Part shown: positions 22,391 through 35,564 of the stretch, in pieces
Numbering within the stretch: position 1 is the stretch's first letter
Layout of the letters: each line of letters begins with the position of its first letter
Source of the DNA: Torreya grandis
Lineage: Eukaryota; Streptophyta; Pinopsida; Cupressales; Taxaceae
Direction: 5' to 3'
DNA: 64,000 bases
NCBI GenBank assembly: GCA_037957365.1
Contig: JARHVA010000459.1
Span: forward strand, 3,533,501 to 3,597,500
Translations under genes and position numbers: made by a program
The notes under the pieces: generated by a model
The model's database searches: none
What the model was told of the DNA's origin: nothing
What the model saw: the letters and a program-made list of their open reading frames with translations, nothing else

Positions 22391-23849
22391 CACTGATGTT
22401 AACACCCATCATAAATCTCACCTTTCTTCTCTCTCTTAAATCACTCTCACAATAGTAATTTTCTCTCCCTTTGACACAATGACAAAGTTGGCATAAAATG
22501 ATCCTAAGGACCTTAAAATACAACCAATAAGAGAGTACCATATTAGAAATCTGATACAAACTCTCCCTTACCTTAAGCCTACTTCTTCTAGACTTGACAA
22601 CTTCCTCTTACTACATGCCAATACTATTTTCAATCAAACACTACAACTAATGAATAAAGAACACACAAATTCACTAAAATATGATGAAACTCACCAATAA
22701 AGTATCTAAGAGGGACTCCTCCTAAGATATCTAATCCATTCTACCTCTTGAGCATGTTTAAATCTTCACACACCATGAAGAATCACCACATAGGCTTATT
22801 AGCCTTCTCTCTCAAGCCACCTAAAGGACCAATAATAGAACTTAATGTCATTAAGAAAATATGAAACATGATCTAAACTAGCCTAAAAACTCACCTTGAA
22901 ACACTCATGCCTTACTATTTTGGATAAACTAAGCAAAAGCATCAAATCTTCTCACTAGGCTTATCTAGACTCCTTTTAGCCATACCTAGAACTTGTAGAT
23001 CCAAAAAATTTTAGTATACATATTTTAAAGACATAAAAAATCATATATATATATATCACAATAATATTCCCTTTAAACACAAAAATTTACATCACCTATC
23101 TCCTCCTCTGCAACATACTTCCTTAAAAAATCTACTAGCTAATTAGCCTCCATTTTGATAAAAACTTGAATAATTTGAAAAACATAAACCTTAAAATCTG
23201 TAAGAATATTTATTTGACAACCCATTTGTCCCATTAAAGATATTAATAATCCTAAGACCTAAACTCATAAGTAAAATCACTTATATATCATATCCCAAAA
23301 CTCTAGAATCTCAAAATAAACATGGTCAATAAACCTCCTTCTGGTCAATGCCAACCTTTGAAACTTCTTACACACCTAGAGATAACCATCACACACTTTT
23401 GAACCAATATTTGAGCATTCACTCCTTTAATGACCTTCAATTACTATACCATGGCTTTAATCTTCAATAAGAAAGATAAACCTAGGAGTACATAAAAACC
23501 TCCAAAAGGCACAAATAGGATCATCAAGACACAAAACCACCTGAAACACATCACAAAGAAGTGTAAAGACCTTTCCAAGCACCAAAATATTCTTGACATT
23601 CCATAAATCTCATTATGACACATTAAAACACCCATTCTAGTCCTATAGACATTACATACATAGTAAAAACACCTTATGACATCACTTTAATCTCATCAAT
23701 GCACTTCTCCCATCTTGACACAACAACTTAAACTAGAAACACTCATCTCTTTAATTATAGGACATTCTGAAGAACACCACAACACTTTCTTCTCCACTAA
23801 AAGGAGTCTCTTAAGAAGCATAAATCGAGACCTCTTATACACCATAATG
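22391..23849 (-). other. Element IV 3' interior, no domain recognised
   Basis: Many stops in all frames. A few short open minus-strand stretches (23,444-23,635) have no motif that I can assign. A short ATAT run lies at 23,043-23,056. This may be remnant pol or noncoding sequence. Confidence 0.3.
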
Positions 23850-26340
23850 TTTTAAAATAAAGTGAATCTAGGAGTGGCCCACATCTCCTCAATAACCACT
23901 AGAATCCTTTTATAGATATAATACTTCTTTTTCTTATTCTTCTTAGTTTGAAATTTATTAACTTTTTCCTTTTCTACATCACTCACTTTCTCTTCTATGA
24001 TAGGATATACAACATTTGGAGCAACTATGGAATCTTGACATACCTTGATCACTAAAGTATCATCTTTGCATTATAGAACATCACCTTTAGAACTTGATAA
24101 CATAAGAACCAAGCTTGAAACTTGCTCATACACAACATGTTTCTCATTAGCATCCAAACACACCTTAGAATTAGCCTCAACAAGAACCTTAGTCCTCTCC
24201 TTGAGCTTGGTCTCTTCATTCACAACATGAGTAGATGATGAGATATTTTGGCACTCTACAGATTTTGTAGCATTCTCCACCATATAAAATATATTACTTA
24301 GACCTAAAAACTCATCATGACTCACACTTACCACCTTTTGTTTCCATGAGTTAATTTTCTTTCTTTTTTGCACTCTAGGATCTTGATTAAACCCATTATA
24401 TCTTGTATCCCTTTTATTATAGAATATAGCAATGTGACCTCTCTATTGATAGTTGAAGCACACTTTACCTTTCACAAGAAGCTTATCCTAGCTTTCCTTA
24501 TTGGAACAAAATATTGTAATATGTCCATTTTTTTGACAATTAAAACAAACCACTCCTTTTGAATAAGACTCAACTTTTGACTAATGACCCTCATCATATT
24601 TCCATGCAAACTCAATTCTAATAGGTCTCTTACATTCTTTATCTCTATGCCCAAACTGATTACATGTGTAAAAATAACCATTAAAACTTGGATACCAATT
24701 TGGATGTTTGATCTGATTTGTCTTCACTCTACTAGCATATTCATTCCTTGACTGATTATTGACCTTCAAGTTCTGATTTACATTAGTCTTCATCTTGTCT
24801 TGAGTTACATTTTATGTTTCTTCTTTATATCCAAGATCATTTCTATCACTTCCATGTTTTTGATCATTCAAAATATTGTCTAGATCACTTAATCTCTTTT
24901 CAAAACTCACAAATCACTTCATCTTACTAGATGTATTCTCTAACTCAAATTTTGATGACTCATTTTCAATTACATACCTTGAACATTCATCTTCTTTAGA
25001 TTTCAGGATTGTAGATAGGATTTCCAATTGATAACTAAGATGATTGACTATATCTTCATAGTCCATGATGTCTTCATTCATTGTTTCCTCAAGAATAATA
25101 AATTAGTTTTCACATTCCTTGACTTGAGATTTCATCTTCTTATTAATATTCTTCTCAATCTTCAATTCTTCAAGAAAATTCATCAATTTAGTCTCATATT
25201 CCACCTCATCTTTATCATCATTTGAATCACTCTAGGAAAAATACTTTTGATATGATAAATTTCCTTCCTCAACCATTAATAAGACTTTATCTTCAATATG
25301 ACCATAATATTCATGATCATAGTTTGATTCACTATCTTCACTCTTATTTGATGATCTATAATCTTTATTGGTGTAGAGGCTCTTCTTGTGTCATACTTTA
25401 TGAATCCTTTCTTCCTTTTATCAAACTTATATGTATTCTTATCTTCATCTTGGCCATAATCATGCTCTTCATCATCATTATACTTATTATTATTAAGGAT
25501 ATTATTATCAAAATATCCTACCTCTCCACAATTAAAGCATTTGAAGGGTAGTTTACCCTTATACTTGCCTGAACCTATTTTCAATTTCCTTGTAAACAAA
25601 AAAATTAGTTAATCTTTATCAATATTAGATATTTCATCCTCATTGAGTTTATTAACTTATAAATTATTCTTTGGATTCATTTCTATCTTGAATGTTTCTT
25701 CCTTATTTAGTGGTATATCATCATTTATTCTTGGGAATTTCATAGGTACTAATCATGCCATGCAATTCATACATCTTCAACTGAGTAAGATCATGTCTTT
25801 ATTCTATAGTAGACACTTTTGAATAAAACTTGAGAGGGAGATACATTAATACCTTTTTAACTATATTACATTTTTTAAGCTTCTCCCCATGACCTCTGAT
25901 GATGTTCACAATCTCATCAACTCTCTATAGAAAATATGCCACAAAATATTCTTCCTTCATCTTAAGACTCTCAAATTGTCTTCAATGAGTCTGAAACTTT
26001 TCCAACTTAACATTTGAATCTCCTTCATAAATAGTCTTTAATTTATCCAAAATTTCCTTGGAAGATATGCAATGGATTACCTTATTGTATTCAATCTCTG
26101 AAAGACCACAAGTGATAGAATTTATTGCCTTAGAATTATTCTCAAACAACTTCCTATATGTAGCACTAGATGGAGGAATAGTAGGTGTAAAATAAGCATC
26201 CAAAACAAATTTCCAAGTGTAAAACCCTAGGAATATGATTTAGTTCCTCATCCTCACAATCCAAAAATCATAATTGGATCCATTGAGCATTGGTTTTTTC
26301 TAAGTGGGAAAACCTCCTTGCATTTGATGGCTACCTATAT
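23850..26340 (-). pseudogene. Element IV gag with four zinc-knuckle sites (broken)
   Basis: The minus strand encodes a Copia-type gag: PPSSATYRKLFENNSKAINS and EIEYNKVIHCISSKEILDKL (26,203-25,982), then LPFKCFNCGEVGYFDNNI near 25,530, where the His and last Cys of a CCHC knuckle are lost. Further downstream come FYTCNQFGHRDKEC (about 24,640-24,680, first Cys changed), CFNCQKNGHITIFC (about 24,508-24,550, complete CX2CX4HX4C) and a fourth decayed copy CFNYQ.RGHIAIFY (about 24,430-24,470). A Lys/Glu-rich tail follows to 23,850. Stops and frameshifts separate the pieces. Knuckles bind element RNA during packaging, and four in one gag is more than the usual one or two. Confidence 0.65.
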
Positions 26341-26389
26341 GGTACCTTGGATCTCCTTCAAGTTATCAAGCCTTTACAAAAGGACTTGG

Positions 26390-26399
26390 TCTGATACCA
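26390..26399 (-). other. Element IV primer-binding site, initiator Met tRNA
   Basis: The reverse complement TGGTATCAGA lies one base from the right LTR and matches the initiator-Met primer site for ten bases before diverging. Confidence 0.75.
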
Positions 26400-26400
26400 A

Positions 26401-27538
26401 TTATTAGAGGTATAAACCACTGAGGGGGGGGGGTTGAATTATTGGTGGAAAATAATATAATTCAATTTCAAAACCCTTTAAACACTTAATCATTCAATAT
26501 AACCATTCATGAAGTAATCAAATTTTTTATAGCAATGAACAAATAGATAATGCAAGATTAAACACACAACACAAGATATATGTACGAAAACTTATTATTG
26601 AATAAAACCCAATATCAATCCTAAAAACACATGGACTAATTTTCCTATAATAAGTATGCAAACATGAGACTTTAGTGAAACACCTATTCCACAAGGAGCA
26701 CCTTCCCTTAAGATGGTCAAGTCCTTATGACCAGACCTTAGTGAAACACCTAACTCCCATGATTATGACACTTGAAACCCTTGCATATGTTCTAAAAATT
26801 TCTCTATCAATCCATACACCTATTCCACTTGGTATTCCTTCATTATTTTTTGACTCTTTGACTTGTCCCACACCATAGATTTGCATGTACGAACATCCAC
26901 TTAGTATTTATCTCTATCTGATAGGTTTCATGCTCATTGTCAGATATCTAAAAAGTATAACATCCACCTTTATATAATTATTATATCATATTAATTTTTC
27001 ATCATGTATCTATGATGCGATTAAACATGTACCATTAGATATCCCTTTTAAAAATTGGCTAAGTATGGGAACTTAGTGAACTTCTATATAAGAAGCCAAC
27101 TTTGCACATTAATAACTTTTGCTCTACTCAATCTCATGACTTGAAACTTGGACCACATGATCATATTTAATAGGGTAGTCCATCCATATATAAATATAGT
27201 TCTGGTACATTCACATATGTGAAATATAATGTCATCAATATGCCTACTTAGATTTTTTGTCACATAACCAACTATGCCAAGATGAACATAATGAAGAACC
27301 AGATAAAGACCATGAACTTCCATAATCTCTCCAATAAAACTTGACCTATAATATACCCCTCACACATGATAAGTAATTTAGACCCATACCTAATCATGCT
27401 AAAACTAAATATCAACCAAGCCTACTTTAATAATACTAGGACAAGTACACTACACACTTTGTCATTGACACTTAGACTATCAAGACACTTCATCCACTCA
27501 ACTGGACAACTCTATGACATCACTAAAAACTCTCTAAA
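26401..27538 (-). repeat. Element IV 5' LTR (right copy, internally deleted)
   Basis: About 1.14 kb. It aligns with the two ends of the left LTR but lacks the segment equivalent to about 20,200-21,690. The junction is near 26,850. It has a G10 run at 26,424-26,433. No gene is seen. Confidence 0.75.
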
Positions 27539-28440
27539 ACTATTGTCCTTTTCCATAAAATTATCACATGAATAATTTTTCAAATGTGTTCCCTTGTTAA
27601 GGTTAGACTAATAATATTTTATTATCTACAAAAGTTATAGATATCTATAAATGCAAGTCTATTTGACCTTTATTCACTATATATAAAATAGATTGAAAAA
27701 CATATTCAAAAAAAATATAAGTTGAGAAAAATAAAGGTATTTTATCCCTATTCTATTGTACTTATACATACTACAATCTACATCAGCCCAAAACCTAGAT
27801 TTAAACGATTTCAAAAACACATTCAAAGGATCCAAGTCCACCCTCATTATAGCATTCACTTGCACTTGCACCAAGTATTAGGTGGGAAATCTAATCAGAT
27901 TTGATCTATCCTTAAATTATTGGTATATAGGAAACTCTCTTCACATCAAGGTGTTGAGGACGTCCAACCTATCCTACTAGTAAACACACACTTATTTCTC
28001 ATTCGATATTTATAATGAGGATTAGGGTTTGCACACTAAATCATGTTTTATAGTCACAATAGAGATTTATATATTTCATACACATAGGAATAGGAATAGG
28101 ACCCAAAAACATGTGCTCCTAAAAAATATTAATAATCATACAAAGAGGAGACTAACACCAATTTTAGGACACTACAACACTATGGCACTACTGTCCAGGT
28201 GGGGCACTATTGTCTACTGGGAAAATAGATCTAGAGACCCTATTGATAACACTCAAAACTATCTAGAACCCATTTTTTAGAACCCAGATCATCAATGATA
28301 GTCACTTTCCAAATAAGTATATATATATGCATATTTATTAATATTTTTAGAAAGTCAAATAAGGTCACAATTTATAAAAAAAGTATTACTTAATTAATGC
28401 ATATTATTGAAATTATTTATATGTCTCAACCTTTTGACCA
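27539..28440. other. Old repeat DNA flanking element IV
   Basis: The region starts with the ACTAT duplication and TGTCC. At 28,160-28,225 it holds a run of GGACACTAC, GGCACTACTGTCC and GGGCACTATTGTC units, like 19,665-19,711 on the other side of element IV. A short ATAT run is at 28,319-28,330. No coding domain is seen. Confidence 0.35.
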
Positions 28441-29450
28441 AACATAGAATTTACATAGTAAAACCATAAAAGGTTAAATCACTTCCACAAGCTGTGTGGA
28501 ACCATCATCTAGAATAAAAGGAAAAGAAGGTAGTTGATCATAAAAATTAGAATGTGATGTTTTAGACATACCCATATAGGAGGAATCATAATCATTTCCT
28601 TTAGGTAAAGTCTAATGAACTAATAAGTGTGGATCATTTAGAACCATATGCTCAAACTCATCATGATCTTTAGGATTGATTTTTATATTTAATGAGAGCA
28701 CAAACTTATGGAAATGTGGGATTCATATGAAGGAGAGTAAATTTCTCCATCTCATGACACATAAGATAGGTTCTCACCAAAGAACATGTCTTTTATTATT
28801 TTACCCTGATCTTAAAGTGACTTAGAAAGGTTTTTACTAATGGATCTCAATGTGTCATTTTTATTTTGACTAAGGGAATTCACCTACTTCTCAAAGTAGG
28901 TCATAAGATCCAAAGTGTACATTAATACTTACTTATGATCACCTAGATGGATTCTCTCTCTTAATCCTATGAATTTTTAAATACATTCTTTATTTTCAAA
29001 TGTATCAAGAATGAGATCTTGGTCTTTTTTATCCCAATCAATAAGGATAGGATCATGGAGAGTGAGGGGAATAGTTGGAACAACATAATTGGTGAATACA
29101 TAAGGAGTGTTAAAAAATTTAGTGCTAGAAATCTCATCATAAATAACATAAAATAACTTAGTGTCATTTTTGGGAACATCATCTTTTATCACATAGGTTG
29201 TATCTTTTTGGAAATAAGTAGGTACAACCTTAGGATTATATCTTAGACCTTGCTTCTTATCATGTTTAATAGGTATAATAGGATCTATTATACCTTGATG
29301 TCTTTCCCTTAGTCCTTTTCTTTTGTAATAATTATGGACCATGATTTTATTAAGAACATGATACATTTTGCTTTGAAAATAAGAAGCTAAATCATCATTA
29401 CATAGCCATGTATCATCTTTTGTTTTCAAATATTATTGATTAAATATTTT
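28440..29450 (-). pseudogene. Element VI second copy: post-protease region with G-patch-like segment
   Basis: A 150-codon minus-strand frame (29,429-28,977) includes KRKGLRERHQGIIDPI followed by KQGLRYNP. In TAT-lineage Ty3 elements the segment after protease carries a Gly-rich G-patch-like motif of the form GLG...QGI..PI..K...GLGY. Here several Gly are replaced. The strand and its place downstream of the protease fit. The sequence becomes unreadable left of about 28,440, where this copy is truncated before any RT. Confidence 0.5.
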
Positions 29451-29743
29451 CATAGAAAAAATGGAATAGGTCTTGGAAGAGGAAATTTTATCCCCTTTTA
29501 GCACCACTCCGTCTTGGGATGACTGTAGGACTTAGGTGATCTTGGAAATTTAGACACATGAAAAGCATAATCTATACTATATGTTCCAAAACCTTTATCA
29601 TGAATGTTGACATGAAAGTATTTTAAGGAGGATTTATAAGTATTAATAAGAGTATCAAGATCCTCATAATTGGGTGAAAGTTACTTAGATACTACTTGTT
29701 TATCCTTTTTAATGGGAGTGATACAACTTGGATAATAAGTATA

Positions 29744-30170
29744 TTAGTGATACTCTGCTTCAAAATGTTTATAATATTGGTAAGGTTTTAAATCTATAAG
29801 AATAGTTACCTCTATTACAACATGAGGTAACTTAATGTATTGATGAAAATTAGATGGTTTTGCATGCATTTTTTGAATCCATAGATGACCTAGAATAAGA
29901 TTATATGGTAGGTCAAAATCAATGGCATGACATAATATACTATGGATAATTGATCCTACCATAATAGGTAAGGAAATGATATCATCTAATTGTCACTCTA
30001 TGTTTTCATATCCTTTGATAGTAATGGTGTCATTTTTAAAATTCATTTAAATGTATCCCAATCGTATAAATCACTTAAGTGGAATAATGTTGAGACCTGA
30101 TCCATTATTTATCAACACTCTTTTGATCTTGTGGTGAGTGATTATGACCTAAATATATAAATAATATAAG
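29744..30170 (-). pseudogene. Element VI second copy: TAT-type protease (broken)
   Basis: Near 30,150-30,065 the minus strand reads HHKIKRVLINNGSGLNIIPL, the place of the catalytic segment. TAT proteases have Asp before N-G-S, and here it is Asn, so the active site is lost. The later half (29,962-29,744) has YNLILGHLWIQKMHAKPSNF and IKLPHVVIEVTI, a close match to the YNLLLGRPWIH.M.A.PSTLHQ block of plant Ty3 proteases. Frameshifts separate the halves. Confidence 0.7.
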
Positions 30171-30799
30171 TGAGAATACTTGAAGGATGATATATCATTT
30201 TAGTCAAACACTAATTGTGGATTAAGAGATATATATCCAACCATTTCTTGAAATTAATATAGTGGAATTTTGGTTTGCACTTGAGATTGAATCAAAATAT
30301 CATACAAGACATCTTTGTGTAGATGAGAAGTGCATAAAAGATCCAAAATATAAATATGTGCCAAAATTTTGTTTATCTAATATACAAAGTCATATTATTT
30401 CTTGACAAGAGGTACATACTTGGATTTTGATTCATATTGAATAGGATTTGAATGGGGATGTGAATTTTGAATAGTAAGAAGAACATGCCCTTGAATGGTA
30501 ATCTTGACATATCAAGTTGTGGTAGAAAAATCTCAATTATGGATAGAAATAATAGAATAAATGGGTATGGGAAAAATAACTTAAGGATGAGAATCCTATG
30601 GAAAAAGAACTCCCAAATTAAGTGGGCTAGATCCTAGAATAAAAGTATTTGCTTTCTATAAATTACTTAAACAGGCATGGGGATTGATAGTAATAGTAAT
30701 AACATGATTTTATGTAATTCATCCCATTGTATGGTAATCATAAGGAGTGACATAGTAATCAAAATTATTGGTTTGAGATAGTTTATTTTGATTATGGTT

Positions 30800-32000
30800 G
30801 TTACTCACCTTTTTTCTCATTCTGATTAGTATTATGGAGAGAGAATGGATTTTTTATATTATCATGTCTTAGCCATTATTATAAGATGATGCATTATTCA
30901 CCTCTATTTCCCATATTTAAATCATATCTTATATAATGTCTTTAATTTGTACACATATGTGAATTGAATTTCATTTAATCTGATGATACAATACTCAATC
31001 CTTATACAAATGATATTTAGGTTTAGACTCATTAAAAGGTTTGGAATTCATTCATACAATCATATTTTTAGCCATAAGTTTATAGAATACATTTTTTATA
31101 GGTTCCCCCAACTTATAAAATGGAATTTGATTAAACTTCCATCTTAGAGGAGGATGCCTTTGTAAACTAAATGGTTGTAACTGAGTTACCCTCTATATTG
31201 GTGGTGCTTGAATCATTTGGACATATCATACCTTTGTGACTTCATTACCCACCATATTTTTATTATAATTGAAATGCTTGAGTATATCTATCACATTTTT
31301 AAAATTGGACATTGAAGTTTGGTTTTGATTCTAAATTTCATTTTGATTAGAATATTGACCTAGAGTTTGAGTTCAAGGATAGATTTTAATCAATCATTGA
31401 ACTATTAATGATATCTCTATTTAAACCTCTTTTGTGATAACATAATCAAAAGTTTTTGGATTTGGTATTATTATATTGAGAGAAATATCAAAATTTATAT
31501 TCTACATGAAAATATTAGTCAGCTTAATGTCTAGTAGCATATGTGGACTGATATTAGCTATTACACACCATTTCTAAAGATAAGTAACAAAAAAGTCCCT
31601 TACCTTTTTCTTGATAACACATAAATCCACCATAGTTAATTCATGTTATATATTGTATGAAAAATGTTTGAAAAAATTCTTAGACAAGTCATCAAAAGTT
31701 AGAACATAATTCTGAGGCACATGTGTAAACCACTCTAATGTAGGAATGGCTAAACTCTATGATAATAGATGAATTATAATTTTTATATCATAATGACCTC
31801 TTAACAAGACACAAAGAATAAGATTAGATTCTCTCTTGGATCTCCTTTTTTTATATTTATCAAATTTTGGAATATCAAAATAAGACAACAAAGGTACACT
31901 AAAAGTACTAGTATCAAATGGGTATGAACATATGTGATCCATTTTGTATTTTCTATTCTAATTGTCAGACTATAATATTGGTATGGTATCTTTGATTTCT
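30800..32000 (-). pseudogene. Element VI second copy: gag (broken)
   Basis: Around 31,740-31,560 the minus strand reads WFTHVPQNYVLTFDDLSKNF, then FKHFSYNI, DLCVIKKKVRDFFVTYLQKW and ANISPHMLLDIKL. This is the C-terminal capsid-like part of a TAT-type gag. Lower-quality coding follows to about 30,800. The region 32,000-33,140 is probably the N-terminal gag or leader but I cannot assign it. Stops are frequent. Confidence 0.55.
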
Positions 32001-33144
32001 TTTAATTACTAAAATAAGAGATTATTTTTGGAAGTGGGTTTAATAGTATAACAATAAGTATGATATTATGGATAGGAGTGAATTTGGTATTGATTTTGAA
32101 TAGAAAAAATAATGACAACACATTATTGTAGTGAAGGATGTTGGAATTGAATATGGTTAGACTATGGAATGGAATACACTATTGCATAGGAAGAATTTGT
32201 GTTTGATTTTATCTTAGAAAATGTTATTAATAAATTGGAACCTATTATTTCATATTAGATAGGACTTGATGAAAATTATAAGGAACTATAGATGTATTAT
32301 ATTGAGGAAGTTGTGAACTTGATGGAATAGTTTGTGGCTCAATGGGAACATGTTGTAAAGGAATTTTCTTAGATGAATTCACAATATTGTATCTACATGG
32401 TAATTGATGGGGATTAGGAAATGTTTTAATTTATTCAAAAATACATTGTGAAAACTCTACAAGTACCTTTTAATTAAGATTCATAGGTGTTTATACATGG
32501 GGAATTAAATCAACTATGTGCTCTTTTCTTGATGTTCAATTGGAAGATTAATAACTAGATTGATTATCAATGCATGAAGGACATTACTTACTTGATTATC
32601 TTGTTATAATTTAGCAATAATAATGGGTGACATTTTGGGTGAAGACTCAATTATATATTTCCCCTTTCTTGATGTTTATGGATTTTTTAATCATTAAACT
32701 TATTTGTGACTATGTTCAGATGATTATGTATCATCGATCCACATTATAATTATAACATGGTTAATATTAGGCTATGTTACTTATACTCTACGAATATTTT
32801 CTAATGGAAATTAGTAGGGAGTTTGGTTCCCATCTATAATAGATGTAAAATATTATTATCTCTATTAGTATATAATTTATGTTTGAATTGAGTTTGTGTT
32901 TAATCATAAAGAGGTGGATCTTGTTTGTATAATAATTGATTAACATCCATAACCTCTTGATCCTGAAGATAATAATACCTATACAATGGTTACTCATATT
33001 TGTCTTGTAGAAAGGGATCAGTTTCATTTTGGATCCAATCATACTAATAGGTGGTATTATATGCCATAACACTTTGAGTGTAGTAAGGCATATTAGAATC
33101 AAGTGTAGAAATAGACAATAGGAAACTCCTTGTAAATGACAAGA

Positions 33145-33600
33145 CATTGAACAAAATTGACCAAAACAATGGACAAAAAAATATTATATTTTCATACAAT
33201 AAAAGAGGTATGAAGTTTACATATTTTTAACAAGGTAGAAATAGAACAAATTTGACTAGAGACATGGACATAGTAATAATGAAATACAAGGGTATGAAAC
33301 CTAAACATTTTTTGATGAAGGTAAAATGAGACAAATTTGACTAGATAAATGGATAGAGTAAAATTACTATTTCACACAAGATAAGTGTATGAAACATAAA
33401 TTATTTTGACCAAGGTAAATGGAACAAAATTTGAATAGAGAAATGAATAGAGTAACATTACTATTTCACACAAGAAATGGGTATGAAATGTAAAAGTTTT
33501 GACCAAGGTAGAATGACACAAATTTGACTAGATAAATGGACAAAGTAATGAATTTTAGTATAAGTAGAATATGAACATGTTTGATAAAAAATAGACACAA
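33145..33600. repeat. Four to five tandem units of about 94 bp
   Basis: The anchor (A)AATTTGACTAGA-like sequence recurs at about 33,154, 33,251, 33,335, 33,430 and 33,523. Each unit also carries ACTATTTCACACAAG-like and GGTATGAAA-like sequences. It lies in the leader between the LTR and gag of the truncated element VI copy. Confidence 0.8.
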
Positions 33601-34789
33601 TAATCCTACCTTATGCTAGAAATTAGAAATTGACACAAGTTTAGTGGAAAATCACTGATCCTTTTGATATACTTGTTTTTGAGAGGATAAAGTTTAATCT
33701 TATTTAAAAGTAATTAATAAATATAGGTTATTGGTAGGGTATTTACACCCACATTCTCTCAAAATTTCATATGAATAAGGCAATTTGAAGGAGTTTTTTA
33801 CTTTTGCATCCCTTCATCAATGATAATTATGCAATAAAAGGCTTATATTCTAAATTTTTCATTAGAAAACTAGTTGGTCCTGATATACCTTACCATATGT
33901 GGGTGATATAGAACTATCTATCAATTGTATCCAAATTTTCTAGCTTTTTATGAAAGGGTCTAGTCCCTTTCACAACCACTCTAGGCATCACTTGCTTATT
34001 AGAGTGTGATGTCCAAACCACCACATGGACTGAGAACCTAATCAGTTGGTTAGGTTAACTACTAAATCACTATCCCAATGAGTAATATGATTAATTTATA
34101 TACCTCACTAGATAAGTGGGGTTGGTATGATGCTAGGAGATGAAATCCTAGGTAAAAAACCACCTAAAAGACTTATGAGGAAGTGATGAAATCCTAATCA
34201 CAAGACAAAATAAAAAGTAAGGTATTGCTATTCTTATTTTTAGGATATTACTAAAGGAAATTAAAGAATACATTAATTAAATATTTAGGATTTAAAATAA
34301 ATAAAATATTTTAATTTCTAAGTAACTCAAAAGGGGATAGCATACATGTAAAATATCCCCACAACACACTCAAGAATTAACAAGCAACAAAGAAAACATG
34401 CATGAAATGAGACAACCTTTGAAAAAAGAAGAAAGTATTATTTTTAAATCCAAAACTAAATGTTAATTGAAATTATGATTTGTTTGATATAGATCACTCC
34501 CCTTTTAGAACCTTCAAGTTAACAAGGTGAGTAGTTTTGCTTAAGGGTCTTTGACAAGTGAAATAAATTTGATTTTATTTATTTTTTTCAACTCTCAAGT
34601 TTTAACACAAAATAATTTTAATCAAAACACATAGTAATTTCAATGTTTTTAAGAATTTTCATGGAACATAGTTAGAACATAGAAAACCATACAAATATAA
34701 TTTTGTTAATTAATAAGGTGATTTCATAGATTGTTAGCACAATTTCACTAAAGATATGTAAAATGAATTAAATAAATAGATAAATAATT

Positions 34790-34804
34790 TATATATATAT
34801 ATAA

Positions 34805-34858
<54 letters not shown>

Positions 34859-35096
34859 GTATGTATATACATGTATATATATATGTATATATATATGTAT
34901 ATATATATGTATATATATGTATATATATATGTATACTATGTATAAAAAAACACACACATCACACACACACATATATATATACATATATATACATATACAT
35001 ACATATATATATATATATACATATACATACATATACACACATATACATACATATATATATATATATACATTATATATATACATATACATATATATA

Positions 35097-35154
<58 letters not shown>

Positions 35155-35155
35155 A
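34790..35155. repeat. Compound TA/TATG/CATA/TG microsatellite
   Basis: TA runs are followed by TATG units, CATA units, AC-rich spacers and a final TG run of about 50 bases (35,101-35,150). Long open frames on both strands here are artefacts. Confidence 0.95.
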
Positions 35156-35564
35156 CATAGAAAACTAGATAGAGATAATTTCACTAATTAATAGGGTGAT
35201 TTTCACAATTTTTAGAATAATTTTGCTAGACATAATAAATTCACCAATGAATAGAGTATCAAACCTAGATAATTTTACCTAAATGCATAATAATTTTGTT
35301 GAATAATAGAACTACATAGAAGAAAATTAATATATTAGAAAAGATAGGGATGATTTCATCAATTATAGGATAATTTCACTGATTAATTGATATAATCATA
35401 GATAATTTTATTGTTTTTATGAGAAAATTTATTTATTAATAGAGAAAAAAAGTACATGAAAATTTGAACACAAAAAATCCAAAATATTGATATTATTTAT
35501 AAAGAAATATTAGTTAATAGGATTGAATGAAAGGTGTGGGTTGCATGGTCCCATTGGGCATGCC

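Larger units (their letters stand above)
19712..27538 (-). mobile_element. Element IV: Copia-type LTR retrotransposon, decayed
   Basis: A minus-strand element with a right 5' LTR (26,401-27,538), initiator-Met primer site, gag region (26,340-23,850), weakly coding 3' interior, purine tract at 22,378 and left 3' LTR (19,712-22,377). No RT, RNase H or integrase motif could be read, so it is either a non-autonomous member or heavily deleted. It is the same family as element III. Both LTRs carry a G run near their inner end. Numerous stops show that it is dead. Confidence 0.75.

Noticed and set aside
34748..35184. Overlapping long open frames of 73-136 codons on both strands made of TYI/HTH repeats
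   Set aside because: They are translations of the compound TA/TG microsatellite. Dinucleotide repeats are open in several frames.
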